Shown piece by piece: positions 14,650 through 24,710 of a DNA stretch of 50,977 nucleotides. The translations under genes were made by a program, and so were the position numbers. Position 1 is the first letter of the stretch; every line of letters starts with the position of its first letter. Source of the DNA: an uncultured Bacteroides sp. (lineage in GTDB: Bacteria; Bacteroidota; Bacteroidia; Bacteroidales; Bacteroidaceae); assembly GCA_949289345.1 (NCBI GenBank), contig CASENS010000021.1, positions 1 through 50,977 on the forward strand, read 5' to 3'. The notes beneath the pieces were generated by a model. It made no database searches and was not told the DNA's origin. It saw only the letters and a list, made by a program, of their open reading frames with translations.

Positions 14650-16397
14650 AATTTTTCATTCTTATTCTCTAAAGCTTCAATCGCTTGTTGTAAATTGTTT
14701 CCGTGTCGGGCAAGCCATCTTCCTGCTTCCTCTCCATTCAATCCATAGAGCCGGTTTAAGATAGTTTGTGCCCGATGGATGAGTTTCTCATTGATGCATT
14801 CCAAGCCTATCATATAGGGTCCGTGCACCTTTCCCATCCGTATCATTGCGGTGGTCGAAATGAAGTTGAGCACTTTCTTCGTAGCGGTTCCTGCCTTCAT
14901 GCGTGTGGAGCCTGCCACCACTTCGTGTCCGGAACGAAGTGCGATGTTAATGTCGACCCATGACGGCACTTCCTTGTCTCCTTCTTGAATGAAGACGGTA
15001 GAAGCGCCCAAACTATGTGATGCCGTCAGTGCTGAACGTACATAATAAGCCGAACCGCTGACCGATATGCCCACTACAACATCTTTGGATGAGACTTGTG
15101 CCAACAGAATTTCGGGAACGGCACTTGCGTCTTCTTCAAAATCACTTTCTATTTCAAGGGACGCGTCCGCTACGCCTCCGGCAATCAGTGTCAATACCTT
15201 TTCTTTGGGGAATCCGAATGTACAGCCCAACTCTACATTGTCAATAGCCGCCAACCGACCGCTGGTTCCCGCTCCGACATAAATTAACCGTCCGCCTTCG
15301 GATAGCTTCCGGGCTACCGTCTGTGCCGCTTCCACAATCTGGGGCAACGACTCATGAAGTTGCCGGCCGGCTTCTTGTTCCGTGTTCCACAGGTATTCAA
15401 CGATGTTTTGTGCGTTCATCTTATGAAGGGAAAGATTGGCGTCGTAAGGTGTCTCTGTCTGAATGCTGTCGTATGTCTTCCTTACATTTCCATCACGGGC
15501 GGTCTTTTCGCCTATGGCCAGTGACACCGCTCCCGTCAAGGGAAGCATATTGCCTTCTTTCAAAACTCCGACTTTGGCAGTACGTCCCAATGTTTCCAAC
15601 GGTTTTGTGATGCGCTGTGTCAACTCTTCTCCCAAGGCATACCCGCAAGCGGATGCGGCAGAGGCCAATCCGCCTCCAATCCATACCTGCTCCATATTAT
15701 ATAGTACGCAAGCGGAATAAACCACCATGGCAAGACCGGACAAATACCGTTCGCGTTCTTCCGAACAGTTGTTTTCTGTAAGCAAAGCACACAGGTCGGA
15801 GCCTGTCTTTGCAGACAATCCTGCAATGCCGCCTATTGTGTCGAACGACCCGCAAGGAGTCTCTACCGAACCTATCAACGGAAGCATTTTGCCGGGTTGC
15901 CATCTCCGTCCATTGCGCCAGATGGAAAGTCCTACACCAGTTCCTATCGGCATTATGCCAATTGTTCTCTCTCCCTGCAAATAGCCACATGACACTGCTC
16001 CAATGGTTGTAGCATCAGCATCGTTAATCAGTACCACAGGCGCTTGGTATTTCTGTTCCAGATGCTCCTTCCATTCCGAAGAGGGCAACATCCCTAAGTG
16101 GGGGGAGGCTACCGGTATCCGCTTCCCTGCATAATCCACAATCCCTGCCGTGGAAATTCCGATACCTAAAACGGGACAATCAGGAGGTGACAATAAGTCC
16201 AATAGCTCATCAAGACTTTGAATGAACTCCTCGACACTCCTTCCGGAACCCAAATGACTTGGTACCCGTTGCACTTGACTTTGTTTTATTTGTTCGGCCA
16301 CAGCCTTTGCCCAGTCCGGTTGTAGGGGGACATGACAGGCAACGCCTTTGAGCCATGTACCTCCTACATCGATACCTATGTATATTCCTTGTTTCAT
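14646..16397 (-). CDS. Fusion of ROK-type sugar kinase and MurQ-like etherase
   Basis: 583 residues without signal peptide, so cytoplasmic. Residues 1-300 are a ROK/BadF-like kinase: phosphate loop DVGGTWLKG (10-18), likely base Asp126 in LINDADATTIGA, GTGVG (152-156), IGGGLA (240-245). The usual ROK zinc motif CxCGxxGCxE is not present. Residues about 320-583 are a SIS-fold MurQ domain: GRLIYVGAGTSGRLAAIDNVE (369-389), SGSAYYVRSAL, VVAGSTRMKAGTATKKVLN and HGPYMIGLECINEKL. MurQ cleaves the lactyl ether of MurNAc-6-phosphate to GlcNAc-6-phosphate and D-lactate, so kinase and etherase would be consecutive steps. Glu389 and Glu417 may match the MurQ catalytic glutamates. However, the usual SGRTPYV loop is altered, so the substrate may differ. 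Confidence 0.8.
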   Translation of the reverse strand: MKQGIYIGIDVGGTWLKGVACHVPLQPDWAKAVAEQIKQSQVQRVPSHLGSGRSVEEFIQSLDELLDLLSPPDCPVLGIGISTAGIVDYAGKRIPVASPHLGMLPSSEWKEHLEQKYQAPVVLINDADATTIGAVSCGYLQGERTIGIMPIGTGVGLSIWRNGRRWQPGKMLPLIGSVETPCGSFDTIGGIAGLSAKTGSDLCALLTENNCSEERERYLSGLAMVVYSACVLYNMEQVWIGGGLASAASACGYALGEELTQRITKPLETLGRTAKVGVLKEGNMLPLTGAVSLAIGEKTARDGNVRKTYDSIQTETPYDANLSLHKMNAQNIVEYLWNTEQEAGRQLHESLPQIVEAAQTVARKLSEGGRLIYVGAGTSGRLAAIDNVELGCTFGFPKEKVLTLIAGGVADASLEIESDFEEDASAVPEILLAQVSSKDVVVGISVSGSAYYVRSALTASHSLGASTVFIQEGDKEVPSWVDINIALRSGHEVVAGSTRMKAGTATKKVLNFISTTAMIRMGKVHGPYMIGLECINEKLIHRAQTILNRLYGLNGEEAGRWLARHGNNLQQAIEALENKNEKL

Positions 16398-16425
16398 GTG
16401 ACGACAATTTGCATATCAAGAACTC

Positions 16426-18360
16426 TTATTCCAATGCCGGTCCTGCCTCTGTTGGCCAATATGGATTTTGATAAATAACAGAATTCTCAATCGTCTCATC
16501 TGGTGAAGCCAATTGCATATCTCTAAATCCTATTGGATCTAAATAATTTGCTTTGCTCCAAACCAAACCATCCCAAACAGGGTTATTATCACGTACTCGT
16601 TGAAATGGGCGCAAGTATTTACTTAGTTCCGGACTACTAACTGTAGAAGAAGCACTACCATCATAAATTAATCCATCATAATGTGTATAAGCTTCGTCCC
16701 ACAGATTGAAACCTTCAATGATGTAGCCATTTACTTGGTCAAGAGATCTCCAACTTTTTAAATCCATCATACGTAATCCTTCACTTAATAGTTCATTGCG
16801 CCTCTCTCTACGAATATTATATAGTGTAGCATCTATCAATTGACCACCAGAATATGCACCCCAATCGCCAACTTTTTCTTTTTCCATGTCGGTCATTTGA
16901 ATAGTTTTTTCGAAATCCGTATCTACACCCGCTCTTTCACGAATAGCACGCCAGTAACGAGCAGCAGTTTCGTCCACCCTGCCCAACTTCATATAACTTG
17001 CTTCCATATAATTCAAATAAGCTTCAACGGCACGGAATACAATAGAACCAAACGAAGATATTTGTCCACTTGAAGCGCCTTGAGTCGGGTCATAGGAAAA
17101 ACATTTCTTTACACGATACCCAGTGACATCATGTTCTTCACCAAATTTTAAGATATATGGATAGCCAAATTTCTCACCTGTAGCAATAACTTTTAAGTCT
17201 TCTTCTCCCATAACAAACAACTGTAAACGTTCATCACGGCCTTCCTTCAATTGCATAATGGTAGCATCTCCTTTATAATCATCACTAGCGTAAATAGGTG
17301 TTCCGTCTTTCATTAAGAAACTATCCACCATACCTTTGGTTAATCCCATATTCCCTCCAATATACAGATAGGTACCCACACAATGCAAAATGAAATCAGA
17401 ACTATAAGCGCGCCAAAACAGAACTTCCGGAACAGTTGACATATCAACAGTGGAATACATTTCAAAGAAAGGATTCCAGCCATAGGGTGAATCTGTCGGT
17501 TTCAATTGATGGGAATTGGATGTCAGCGCAATTTTATCCGCAACTTGCTTATCCGCATCCATACTTTGATTTAGAAAGAAATCTACCTCAGCATTCAAGT
17601 CGATTTTAAATCCTGCGTTGTAATCCATATTGGCTCCCGGCCATCCGGCCTCACCCGGTAGGCGCGGAGTTCCTCTATGATATGTTTCATAACGAGCCTC
17701 ATATAAAGCTACACGACTCTTGAATAAGAGGGCGGCATCCTTCGTCAGTCTGTTTCGGCTAAACACATCATTACTCATCAATTCAATAGCTTTATCCAAA
17801 TCTTCGAGAATGAAACGTGCCACTTCATTGCGAGGTCTACGTTTGCTAGCCTCTATCAACTCATCTTTATTGTCCGCATAAGTTTGGGTTATGATAGGAA
17901 AGTCTCCAAATGTTTGCAATTTAATAAAATATTCATATGCACGCAGGAAGTACGCTTCGCCAATATAATGCTTGATTAATGTAGCGTCTCCACTTATCTC
18001 GCCGGCTTCGTATTTTGGTAACACGTTCTCAAAGAAATAATTGAAAGCTCTAATCCGCTCAAAGTTCCAACTTGGTGCATTGCTGGGAACAATCCAAATA
18101 TCTTTTACATATAAACTTTGATTAGCAGAACCTGAAACTTGATTGTCAGTACCATTGTCATTGTTTAAGGTCCCCAAACTCCACCCTTCATGTGTCGGGA
18201 ATGAATAGTGGTTAATAGTATATGCAGCCAAATCATCAGCCGAATAAAAATACTGTTCCGATGAAATCAAATCCAGCGGTTCCCTGTCTAAGAAATCGTC
18301 ACATGATGACAATGCGGACAATCCCATACATGTAGTAATAATATATTTAAAAATTTTCAT
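16426..18360 (-). CDS. SusD/RagB-family outer-membrane glycan-binding lipoprotein
   Basis: A 644-residue surface lipoprotein (lipobox ALSSC, Cys20) followed by the typical DDFLDREPLDLISSEQYF. TPR-like helices include EAYFLRAYEYFIKLQTFGDFP and the C-terminal RagB/SusD region with NYMEASYMKLGRVDETAARYWRAIRERAG and LYNIRRERRNELLSEGLRMMDLKSW. SusD proteins cap the SusC barrel and bind the incoming glycan. It begins 11 bases after the susC stop. It is intact although susC is interrupted, so binding without transport is possible in this strain if downstream transcription survives. Confidence 0.93.
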   Translation of the reverse strand: MKIFKYIITTCMGLSALSSCDDFLDREPLDLISSEQYFYSADDLAAYTINHYSFPTHEGWSLGTLNNDNGTDNQVSGSANQSLYVKDIWIVPSNAPSWNFERIRAFNYFFENVLPKYEAGEISGDATLIKHYIGEAYFLRAYEYFIKLQTFGDFPIITQTYADNKDELIEASKRRPRNEVARFILEDLDKAIELMSNDVFSRNRLTKDAALLFKSRVALYEARYETYHRGTPRLPGEAGWPGANMDYNAGFKIDLNAEVDFFLNQSMDADKQVADKIALTSNSHQLKPTDSPYGWNPFFEMYSTVDMSTVPEVLFWRAYSSDFILHCVGTYLYIGGNMGLTKGMVDSFLMKDGTPIYASDDYKGDATIMQLKEGRDERLQLFVMGEEDLKVIATGEKFGYPYILKFGEEHDVTGYRVKKCFSYDPTQGASSGQISSFGSIVFRAVEAYLNYMEASYMKLGRVDETAARYWRAIRERAGVDTDFEKTIQMTDMEKEKVGDWGAYSGGQLIDATLYNIRRERRNELLSEGLRMMDLKSWRSLDQVNGYIIEGFNLWDEAYTHYDGLIYDGSASSTVSSPELSKYLRPFQRVRDNNPVWDGLVWSKANYLDPIGFRDMQLASPDETIENSVIYQNPYWPTEAGPALE

Positions 18361-19977
18361 ATCCAGTTGTATTAAAAATTAAGATTAAATCCTATAGAAA
18401 TCGTCTTGTTAAGAGGATAGACATATCCGTCATTCATATTACCATTTATCATCTCTGGATCAAACATTCCAGCCAGTTTGGTGAATGTCAGCAAATTTTC
18501 TCCAGATACATAAAATCTCAGAGATTGAATACCCCATCCTTGAGTAAGAGATTTAGGCAAAGTATAACCAAACTGAAGGTTTTTCAATCTCAAATAAGCT
18601 GCACTTTGGACATATTTGGATTGGATTTGTTGATTTTTATAAGTATTAAACAAAGGCCTTGGATAATAAGAATCCAAATTAGCTCCTAACGGATCTCCTT
18701 CCGGACGGAAGAAATCCCAATGTTCCTCAAAACCAACAGATGTGTTATATGCTCCAGTAGCTCCCCAAAAGAAAGAAGCTCCGGCACCAGGAACGTAATC
18801 CCTCTTCCCTACTCCTTGCAAAAAGACACGTAAGTCAAATCCTTTCCATGCGGCATCTGCGGATATGCCGTAACGGAAACGAGGAGTAGTGTTTGCTATG
18901 ATTTTTAAATCCCCCGGATCATCTGCCGTATTAGAACCTGTCGTAATAACACCATCTTCATCCAAGTCTGCATACATAATGTCACCAGCAGCCCACTCAG
19001 TTCCTAACTGAGACTGGTCAACTCTGCTAAGATGATCATTCATCTCCTCATCAGACTTGGCGATACCGATTGTTTCATACCCCCAAATTTCTCCATAAGT
19101 CTTTCCCGGATACCAAGCCATTGATAAACTCTTCGTTTCATTAGGATATTTTGTAATGGTTTGACGAGCATCAGAAAGTGAGAACTTCACACCGTATGAA
19201 AAATCACGTATATGGTCTCTCCAACCGATTTCAAGTTCAAACCCTTGCGACTTCATGTCTGTATTATTGATTTTAGGCACCGCCGTACCCAAGGTGGCAG
19301 GGAGTTCGGGAGCCGGACCAATCATATCTGTAGTTTTACGGATAAAGTAATCAAACGAACCGGTCAGGCGATTATTAAATAACCCCCAATCCAAACCTAT
19401 ATTCCAAGAAGAAATCCTTTCCCACGTCATGTTGGAACTTACAATACCTGGCATTCCAGAAATATTGGGCTTCTGCCCATCTATTAACCAATAGCCTCCT
19501 TGTGTTGTCATTGGAATAGAAGAATAGAATGGATAGAAAGATGTTGTATTCATGTTCCCTAATTGTCCCCAAGAAGCTCTTACTTTTAAATTATCTACGT
19601 AATCTAAGTCAATAAAACTTTCACGTGCAAGATTCCAACCTAATGAGAACGAGGGAAATAAAGCCCACCGCTTATCGCCGATAAAACGGGAAGAACCGTC
19701 ATACCTTAAATTGACCTCAAATAAATATTTTTCCTTGTAATTATAGTTCAATCTGCCAAAATAGCCTAAGTTAGCCCAATGTGAATATCCGCCTTGAGCT
19801 TCCGGGTTAGTTGTCGCTGTATTCAAAGTTGGCACAGAAGGGTTGATTAAACCTTGCATAATACCAGTCAGATTCCTATATTTATACAACTCAGCATTGA
19901 CACCTAGCATGATATTGAAATAGTGTCCGGACTTAAATTGTTTTTCGTAATTCGAGTAACCGTTCATCGTTACGGTA

Positions 19978-19986
19978 TTTTCTTTA
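19978..19986. repeat. 9-bp target-site duplication, left copy
   Basis: TTTTCTTTA, identical to 20199-20207 on the other side of the element. It encodes part of the KEN codons shared by the ends of both susC fragments. Confidence 0.9.
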
Positions 19987-20198
19987 CTTCGTGTGGTGAT
20001 AAATGTACTAACGAACGTTAATAGCATTTTTTACTAATATCTGTGCTTTTGAAACAGAAAAAATGACTAATAATTTGTTTGACCAATCTATTGCTTCAGC
20101 AAATTGAAAGAATAATATGGGGTTTATTTGCTGCAAATAAGCATAGTTATGCCATTTTGACGTTTAACATCCTTTAGTCCTTTTATCACCACACGGAG
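19987..20198. mobile_element. 212-bp MITE-like element inside susC
   Basis: The ends are 25-bp terminal inverted repeats (19987-20011 and 20174-20198) matching at 22 of 25 positions, both reading CT-CGTGTGGTGATAAA from the outside. Weaker symmetry extends inward (ACTAA-G-A-GTTAA). The flanks carry the same 9 bases, TTTTCTTTA. The interior is A+T-rich and has no open frame long enough for a transposase. It contains a palindrome at 20124-20140 (TTATTTGC/GCAAATAA around one base). The element is thus a miniature non-autonomous transposon. A related end is seen at 114-138. The parent transposase family is not identified, though 9-bp duplications and CT ends occur in some DDE families such as IS4. 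Confidence 0.9.
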
Positions 20199-20207
20199 TT
20201 TTCTTTA
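20199..20207. repeat. 9-bp target-site duplication, right copy
   Basis: TTTTCTTTA, the second copy of the sequence at 19978-19986, directly abutting the right end of the inserted element. Confidence 0.9.
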
Positions 20208-21808
20208 ACCGCAGACTCGGTTACCTTGGATGTTCCCGCAACATCATAACCAATTCCGACCAAAAAAGGCGTACCGTCCGCATAATGCATATATACCGGC
20301 AAAACCTCTGAATGCCCAAATTGGGTACGCGTATAGTAATTCCCTTCTAAATTAATAGTCCAACCTTCTAAAGGAGTAATCTTAAACTTTATAGTTTGGT
20401 ACAAGTAATCTGTTTGATATTTAGACTGTCCGCCATCTACTAACTCTGGGATATCTGAACCATTTTGATAAAAGCCATTTGGATCCTTAACGGGTTTAGT
20501 GGGCCACTTCCTGCAAATATTATAAATCCAAATGTCTGATAAATAAGTAGGCTGTTTATAATCCTCACGGGTCCATTTCATCGCATAATTTACACTAATG
20601 TATTTAGACAGGTTCGCATTTATATTTGCGTTAATGTTATAACGATTTAAGTTTTCATTTCCATAATTCAAACGACCTCCTTGATTAAGGAATGCACCAC
20701 TAAAATAATAAGTTATTTTGTCATTTCCTCCATTGATGCTGGCATTGGTTTCATAAGAAGGTGACCATGATTTATACAATGTTCTATACCAATCAGTATT
20801 AGCATTGGAATATTGATCCAACTGCCACACATTATCAACGGCAATAGTTCCATCTGTAATCAATCCTTTTTGATAGTCAATGATACGTTGCATCGTTTCA
20901 TCTGAGAAAATAGCCCCTATACCACTATTAGCACCAGCGGCATTAAAATATTGAGCAAAACGATAAGAATCTAATGTGTGAGGCAAATTTATCGGCGCAT
21001 CGAAACGAACATTGGAAGAAACATTGACATTGGTTTTGCCAGCTTTACCGGATTTAGTAGTAATCAATATCACACCAAAAGCAGCACGTGAACCATAAAT
21101 AGAAGAAGAAGCTACGTCTTTCAAAACAGAAATGCTTTCTATATCATTAGGATTCAGCGCATTCATGTTACCTTCCACACCGTCAATCATAACTAATGGG
21201 GAAGCAGTGGAACCATCACCAATACTACCTACGCCACGGATATCTACAGAAAGAGAATTATCAAGCTTACCACCGTTCGAATTGGCCGTAAGGTTCAAAC
21301 CTGGAACCAATCCTTGCAAGGCTTGACTTACATTTTGCACCGGTCTTTCCTCCAGTTCCTTCATATCAGCCACTCCCACAGAACCGGTCACATTGACTTT
21401 CTTTTGTGTGCCATAACCGACAACGACTACTTCGTCAAGCATTTCGCTGTCTTGACTTAGAGAGACGTTGATTTTGGAAAGGCCGTTTACACTGATTTCT
21501 TGTTTCCCGTAACCCACGTATTGGAAAACAAGTACGGCGTTCGCTCCTTTCAGCGTCAGTGCATAATTACCATCCATATCGGTTATCGTTCCATTAGATG
21601 GTACATCCTTCTCATATACCGCTACACCAATTAGCGGTTCGCCATCAGCCGTCACTGTGCCGACGACTTTCTGTCCTTCTTGCGCAAATGCGCTTAGAGA
21701 CAAAAGAATACCTATCAATAGGTACCCCAAGCTCTTCCTTAGTTGTTTAATTTCAGTCATCATGGTATCTGCTTAAATTAAAATTAAGATGTTGTGATTA
21801 TATATGCT

Positions 21809-22978
21809 TTATTCACTCAGTTTCTCCAAAACTTGCCAGCATTGGTACAGTCCTCTGGGCACATGGAAACAGCCTTTCCACTTTCCGCCTTTCAAAGGTA
21901 ACAGTACTTCACCTTGCCGGTTTAAGTAACCATACCACTCCGGGAATTCTGTGTCTTTGAAATGACTCCATGTGTAGCCGTGCAACCGTTCAAACCATTC
22001 CAAACATTGCTTATCGCCCGTCAGTTGATAGCCTTTCAAAGTGGAAATCAAAGATTCGAGATGTACCCACCATAGTTTCTGGTCCCATTCCAGTTGCTGA
22101 GGTGGGAAACCTTTGCGGTCCATGAAATAGTAAATGCCGCCATACTGTTTGTCCCAACCATAATCGAGCATGGTTAGTGTAATGTCCTTGGCTTTTTTTA
22201 TTAACTCCGGCCGATTTAAGCGCACACCCAAGTCCATCATGAACCACATGGCTTCGATGGCATGGCCGGGAGTGAGCTGACGCCCTTCGAAAGAGTCGGA
22301 AAGTTCACCGTTGGCCAACACGTTTTCTACAATGATGCCTCCTAATTCCGGCCGATAGAACACGTCCATTACTTCGTGGATGCAAGTATCCATGGTTTCT
22401 ATCAGCAGATGTTCATCCAGCAGGTGTTCAATCTCAAGGGCGAGGTTGCAGAGAATCATCGGCAGGCCGAAGCCTTTCAGATTGCGGGTGCCGGGATGGA
22501 GCTTGTTCCACTTGCCTTTCGGATTGTTCACTTTGGACAAGATGATGTCGAACGTTTGTTTGGCGATGTCGGCGTATTCGGCATTACCGGTTGCCAAACT
22601 GAGCTGTCCGAAGGCCATCGTGGCAAACGTGTAGGAAAAGATGTTGTAAGGTTCCACTAACGGTTGGCCTTCGCGATTTAAGGAGAAATACCAGTTGTAA
22701 TGTCCGTCGTGGCCATACTTCTTCAGAAACTCCCCGCCTTGAATGGCACAATCCAGCCACTCTTGGCGTTTCGCGACTTTGTTATAAAGCATGGAGAACA
22801 TCCAGACTTCCCGTCCTTGCAACCAGATGAACTTGTCCGTGTCGAACACATCGCCATTCCGATTCAAGCAGGTGTAATAGCCACCATACTCGCGGTCTTG
22901 TGAGTGGTTCAACCAAAAGGGAATTACGTTGTCGAACAATTCCGTTTTGTACAGTTGTGATAATTGTTTAAAATCCAT
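21809..22978 (-). CDS. AGE-family N-acylglucosamine 2-epimerase
   Basis: 389 residues, cytoplasmic, an (alpha/alpha)6 barrel of the N-acylglucosamine 2-epimerase / renin-binding-protein family. Family features include WLQGREVWMFSMLYN, HPGTRNLKGFGLPMILCNLALE, EGRQLTPGHAIEAMWFMMD with the conserved PGH, KLWWVHLESL, and WKGCFHVPRGLYQCW with a C-terminal His. In Bacteroides sialic-acid operons this enzyme converts ManNAc to GlcNAc. Here no neuraminate lyase or sialidase is seen in the window, so the source of ManNAc (or another 2-epimer) is open. The start is the ATG at 22978, since the longer frame begins with TTG. It lies between the MFS porter and susC. Confidence 0.88.
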   Translation of the reverse strand: MDFKQLSQLYKTELFDNVIPFWLNHSQDREYGGYYTCLNRNGDVFDTDKFIWLQGREVWMFSMLYNKVAKRQEWLDCAIQGGEFLKKYGHDGHYNWYFSLNREGQPLVEPYNIFSYTFATMAFGQLSLATGNAEYADIAKQTFDIILSKVNNPKGKWNKLHPGTRNLKGFGLPMILCNLALEIEHLLDEHLLIETMDTCIHEVMDVFYRPELGGIIVENVLANGELSDSFEGRQLTPGHAIEAMWFMMDLGVRLNRPELIKKAKDITLTMLDYGWDKQYGGIYYFMDRKGFPPQQLEWDQKLWWVHLESLISTLKGYQLTGDKQCLEWFERLHGYTWSHFKDTEFPEWYGYLNRQGEVLLPLKGGKWKGCFHVPRGLYQCWQVLEKLSE

Positions 22979-23053
22979 ACGCAATGAGATTTAAATAAGT
23001 TTCTTGTTTATATGTGTTTTACCTATTGAACATTCAAAAAGACAAATGGCTGG

Positions 23054-24463
23054 TTAATGTCGGGACTTGCCCATCCAGTAACGTTCAATCTCTTCCAGCG
23101 ACTTTCCGGTTGTTTCAGGAATCAGTTTCCAGACGATGAGGATGTAAGGTACGCACATCACGGCAAAGCACAAGAATGTGCCGGACGGAGTCAGATGCTG
23201 GAGCATCCATGGTGTCAGCTGTCCGATGAGGTATGTGCCTACCCACAAGGCAAATCCGGCAATGGACATGGCGATGCCGCGAATTCGGGTGGGATACATT
23301 TCGGAAAGCAATACAAAGATGACTGCGCTGATGGAGATGGCACAGCAAAAGACATAAAATAGGAAGAAGAACAGCAAAAAGGAATTAGGTAAGGCGAAAG
23401 TTTCAGCAAAACGGAAATAGAAACCGATAAGCAGTAATGATACAATCATTCCCGAAACGCCGTAATAGACCAATTTCTTGCGTCCGATTTTATCGATAAT
23501 AAATAGGGCGATAATTGTGGTCACCACATTTACTATACCTATCAGCACTTGGCTGAAAAGGGCATCGCCATTGGATAATCCGGCCTCTTCAAAAATGGAT
23601 GGGCCATAGTAGAGTACAGCATTTACTCCCATGAATTGTCCTAAGATGGCTATGGAAGCTCCTATCGCTACTGCTTTCAAAATGTTGGGTCGCAGCAGCA
23701 GTTTCCAATCGGAACGGGACTCCGACTGTACAACCAACTTCGTTTCGCATAATTGTTCCATGGCTTTTTGTGGGGAGAGATAGATTTTTTGGAAGACATT
23801 TTGTGCCAAACGGTCGCGTCCTCGTAACACTAACCAACGGGGGCTTTCGGGTATTAGCAGAAGAATCAGCAGAAACAGTAAGGACGGAATGCCGGAAAAG
23901 CCCAACATGCCACGCCATACTTCCGTGACAAAAATAGTTTGCAGCCATCCTGTTCCCCAAACGGGGGCGCTTTGTGAAAAATGGAGCAGTTGAAAATTGG
24001 TTAGATAGGCACCCAAGAACCCTATTGTTACGGCCAACTGGTACAAGGATACCAATCGTCCCCGATATTGTGCGATAGATATTTCCGATATATAAAGAGG
24101 TGAAACGATGGAAACAATTCCGATGCCGATGCCGCCCAACACGCGGGTTAACACCAATTGTTCAAAAGATGCTACAAAAGCGCATCCGATGCCCGACACT
24201 GTGAAAAAGACAGAGGCAATCAACATCGTTATTTTCCTTCCATAACGGTCGCTTAACCTTCCGGCAAACAAAACTCCTATAATAGAACCGATTAAAGCAC
24301 AGCCTACAAACCAACCGGTCTGAATCTCGTCCAGCTTGAATTGTTCGGTCACTTGGGAAATCGTACCGGAAATCACAGCGGCATCATACCCAAATAGAAA
24401 ACCTCCCAATGCGGCCACGATGGACAGGAACATCAAATAGCGGAAGTTCACATTCGTTTTCAT
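23054..24463 (-). CDS. MFS sugar porter (inner membrane)
   Basis: A 469-residue major facilitator protein of the sugar porter subfamily with 12 predicted membrane segments. Signatures: FLFGYDAAVISGTI in helix 1, GRLSDRYGRK after helix 2, VLGGIGIGIVSIVSPLYISEIS, PESPRWLVLRGR at the end of helix 6, and the second-half repeat DKIGRKKL. The C-terminus has PETTGKSLEEIE. It would bring the monosaccharide or disaccharide released by PUL 1 into the cytoplasm. The exact sugar is unknown; context favours an N-acetylated hexosamine. It is the first gene of the minus-strand transcript, with a promoter at 24519-24550. Confidence 0.9.
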   Translation of the reverse strand: MKTNVNFRYLMFLSIVAALGGFLFGYDAAVISGTISQVTEQFKLDEIQTGWFVGCALIGSIIGVLFAGRLSDRYGRKITMLIASVFFTVSGIGCAFVASFEQLVLTRVLGGIGIGIVSIVSPLYISEISIAQYRGRLVSLYQLAVTIGFLGAYLTNFQLLHFSQSAPVWGTGWLQTIFVTEVWRGMLGFSGIPSLLFLLILLLIPESPRWLVLRGRDRLAQNVFQKIYLSPQKAMEQLCETKLVVQSESRSDWKLLLRPNILKAVAIGASIAILGQFMGVNAVLYYGPSIFEEAGLSNGDALFSQVLIGIVNVVTTIIALFIIDKIGRKKLVYYGVSGMIVSLLLIGFYFRFAETFALPNSFLLFFFLFYVFCCAISISAVIFVLLSEMYPTRIRGIAMSIAGFALWVGTYLIGQLTPWMLQHLTPSGTFLCFAVMCVPYILIVWKLIPETTGKSLEEIERYWMGKSRH

Positions 24464-24518
24464 CTTAAATTTCTTATATAAGGTGATATTTATTCTTATT
24501 ATTTGTTTTTATGTAATG

Positions 24519-24550
24519 CAAATATAAAATCTATTTATTATATTTGCAAT
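24519..24550 (-). promoter_or_regulatory. Promoter of PUL 1 operon
   Basis: The minus strand carries TATATTTG (24519-24526), an exact TAnnTTTG -7 box. ATTG, one base from TTTG, lies 20 bases upstream (24547-24550). It is 56 bases from the MFS start and faces the divergent ROK repressor gene, whose product is the likely regulator. Confidence 0.6.
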
Positions 24551-24635
24551 GATTAATAAAGAATTTAATTAATAAATACCTAAAATATAACATATATTAA
24601 GCGTGTATTCTAAAAATATTCAAGAATTGGAGTCG

Positions 24636-24643
24636 TATATTTG
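24636..24643 (+). promoter_or_regulatory. -7 box for the ROK regulator
   Basis: TATATTTG, an exact TAnnTTTG element 67 bases before the ATG at 24711. A second exact copy lies at 24539-24546 and could be an alternative upstream start. The 247 bases between the divergent genes are very A+T-rich, and no clear operator dyad was found. Confidence 0.5.
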
Positions 24644-24710
24644 GTAATATGCCTCAAATAACTTGCAATATTTAATTTATTGGTGATAAATATATCTGTA
24701 TTTTTAAAAT

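Larger units (their letters stand above)
18372..21763 (-). pseudogene. SusC/RagA TonB-dependent transporter, interrupted by a 212-bp insertion
   Basis: The first part (20186-21763) has a signal peptide (LLIGILLSLSAFAQ), a carboxypeptidase-regulatory-like domain, the SusC hallmark LDEVVVVGYGTQKKVNVTGSV and the plug domain. It ends early at KENSVW. The rest of the barrel (from KENTVTMNGYSNYEK to the final NKTISIGFNLNF) lies at 18372-19983 in another frame. Between them is a 212-bp element flanked by the 9-bp repeat TTTTCTTTA. Deleting the element and one repeat copy joins the frames without mismatch into 1057 codons, a normal SusC length. The transporter would import the PUL 1 glycan. In this isolate it is probably not functional unless the element excises. 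Confidence 0.92.

Noticed and set aside
19987-20198. Group II intron or intein as the cause of the susC split
   Set aside because: It is only 212 bp, has terminal inverted repeats and a 9-bp target duplication, and contains no intron domain V-like structure or intein motifs.
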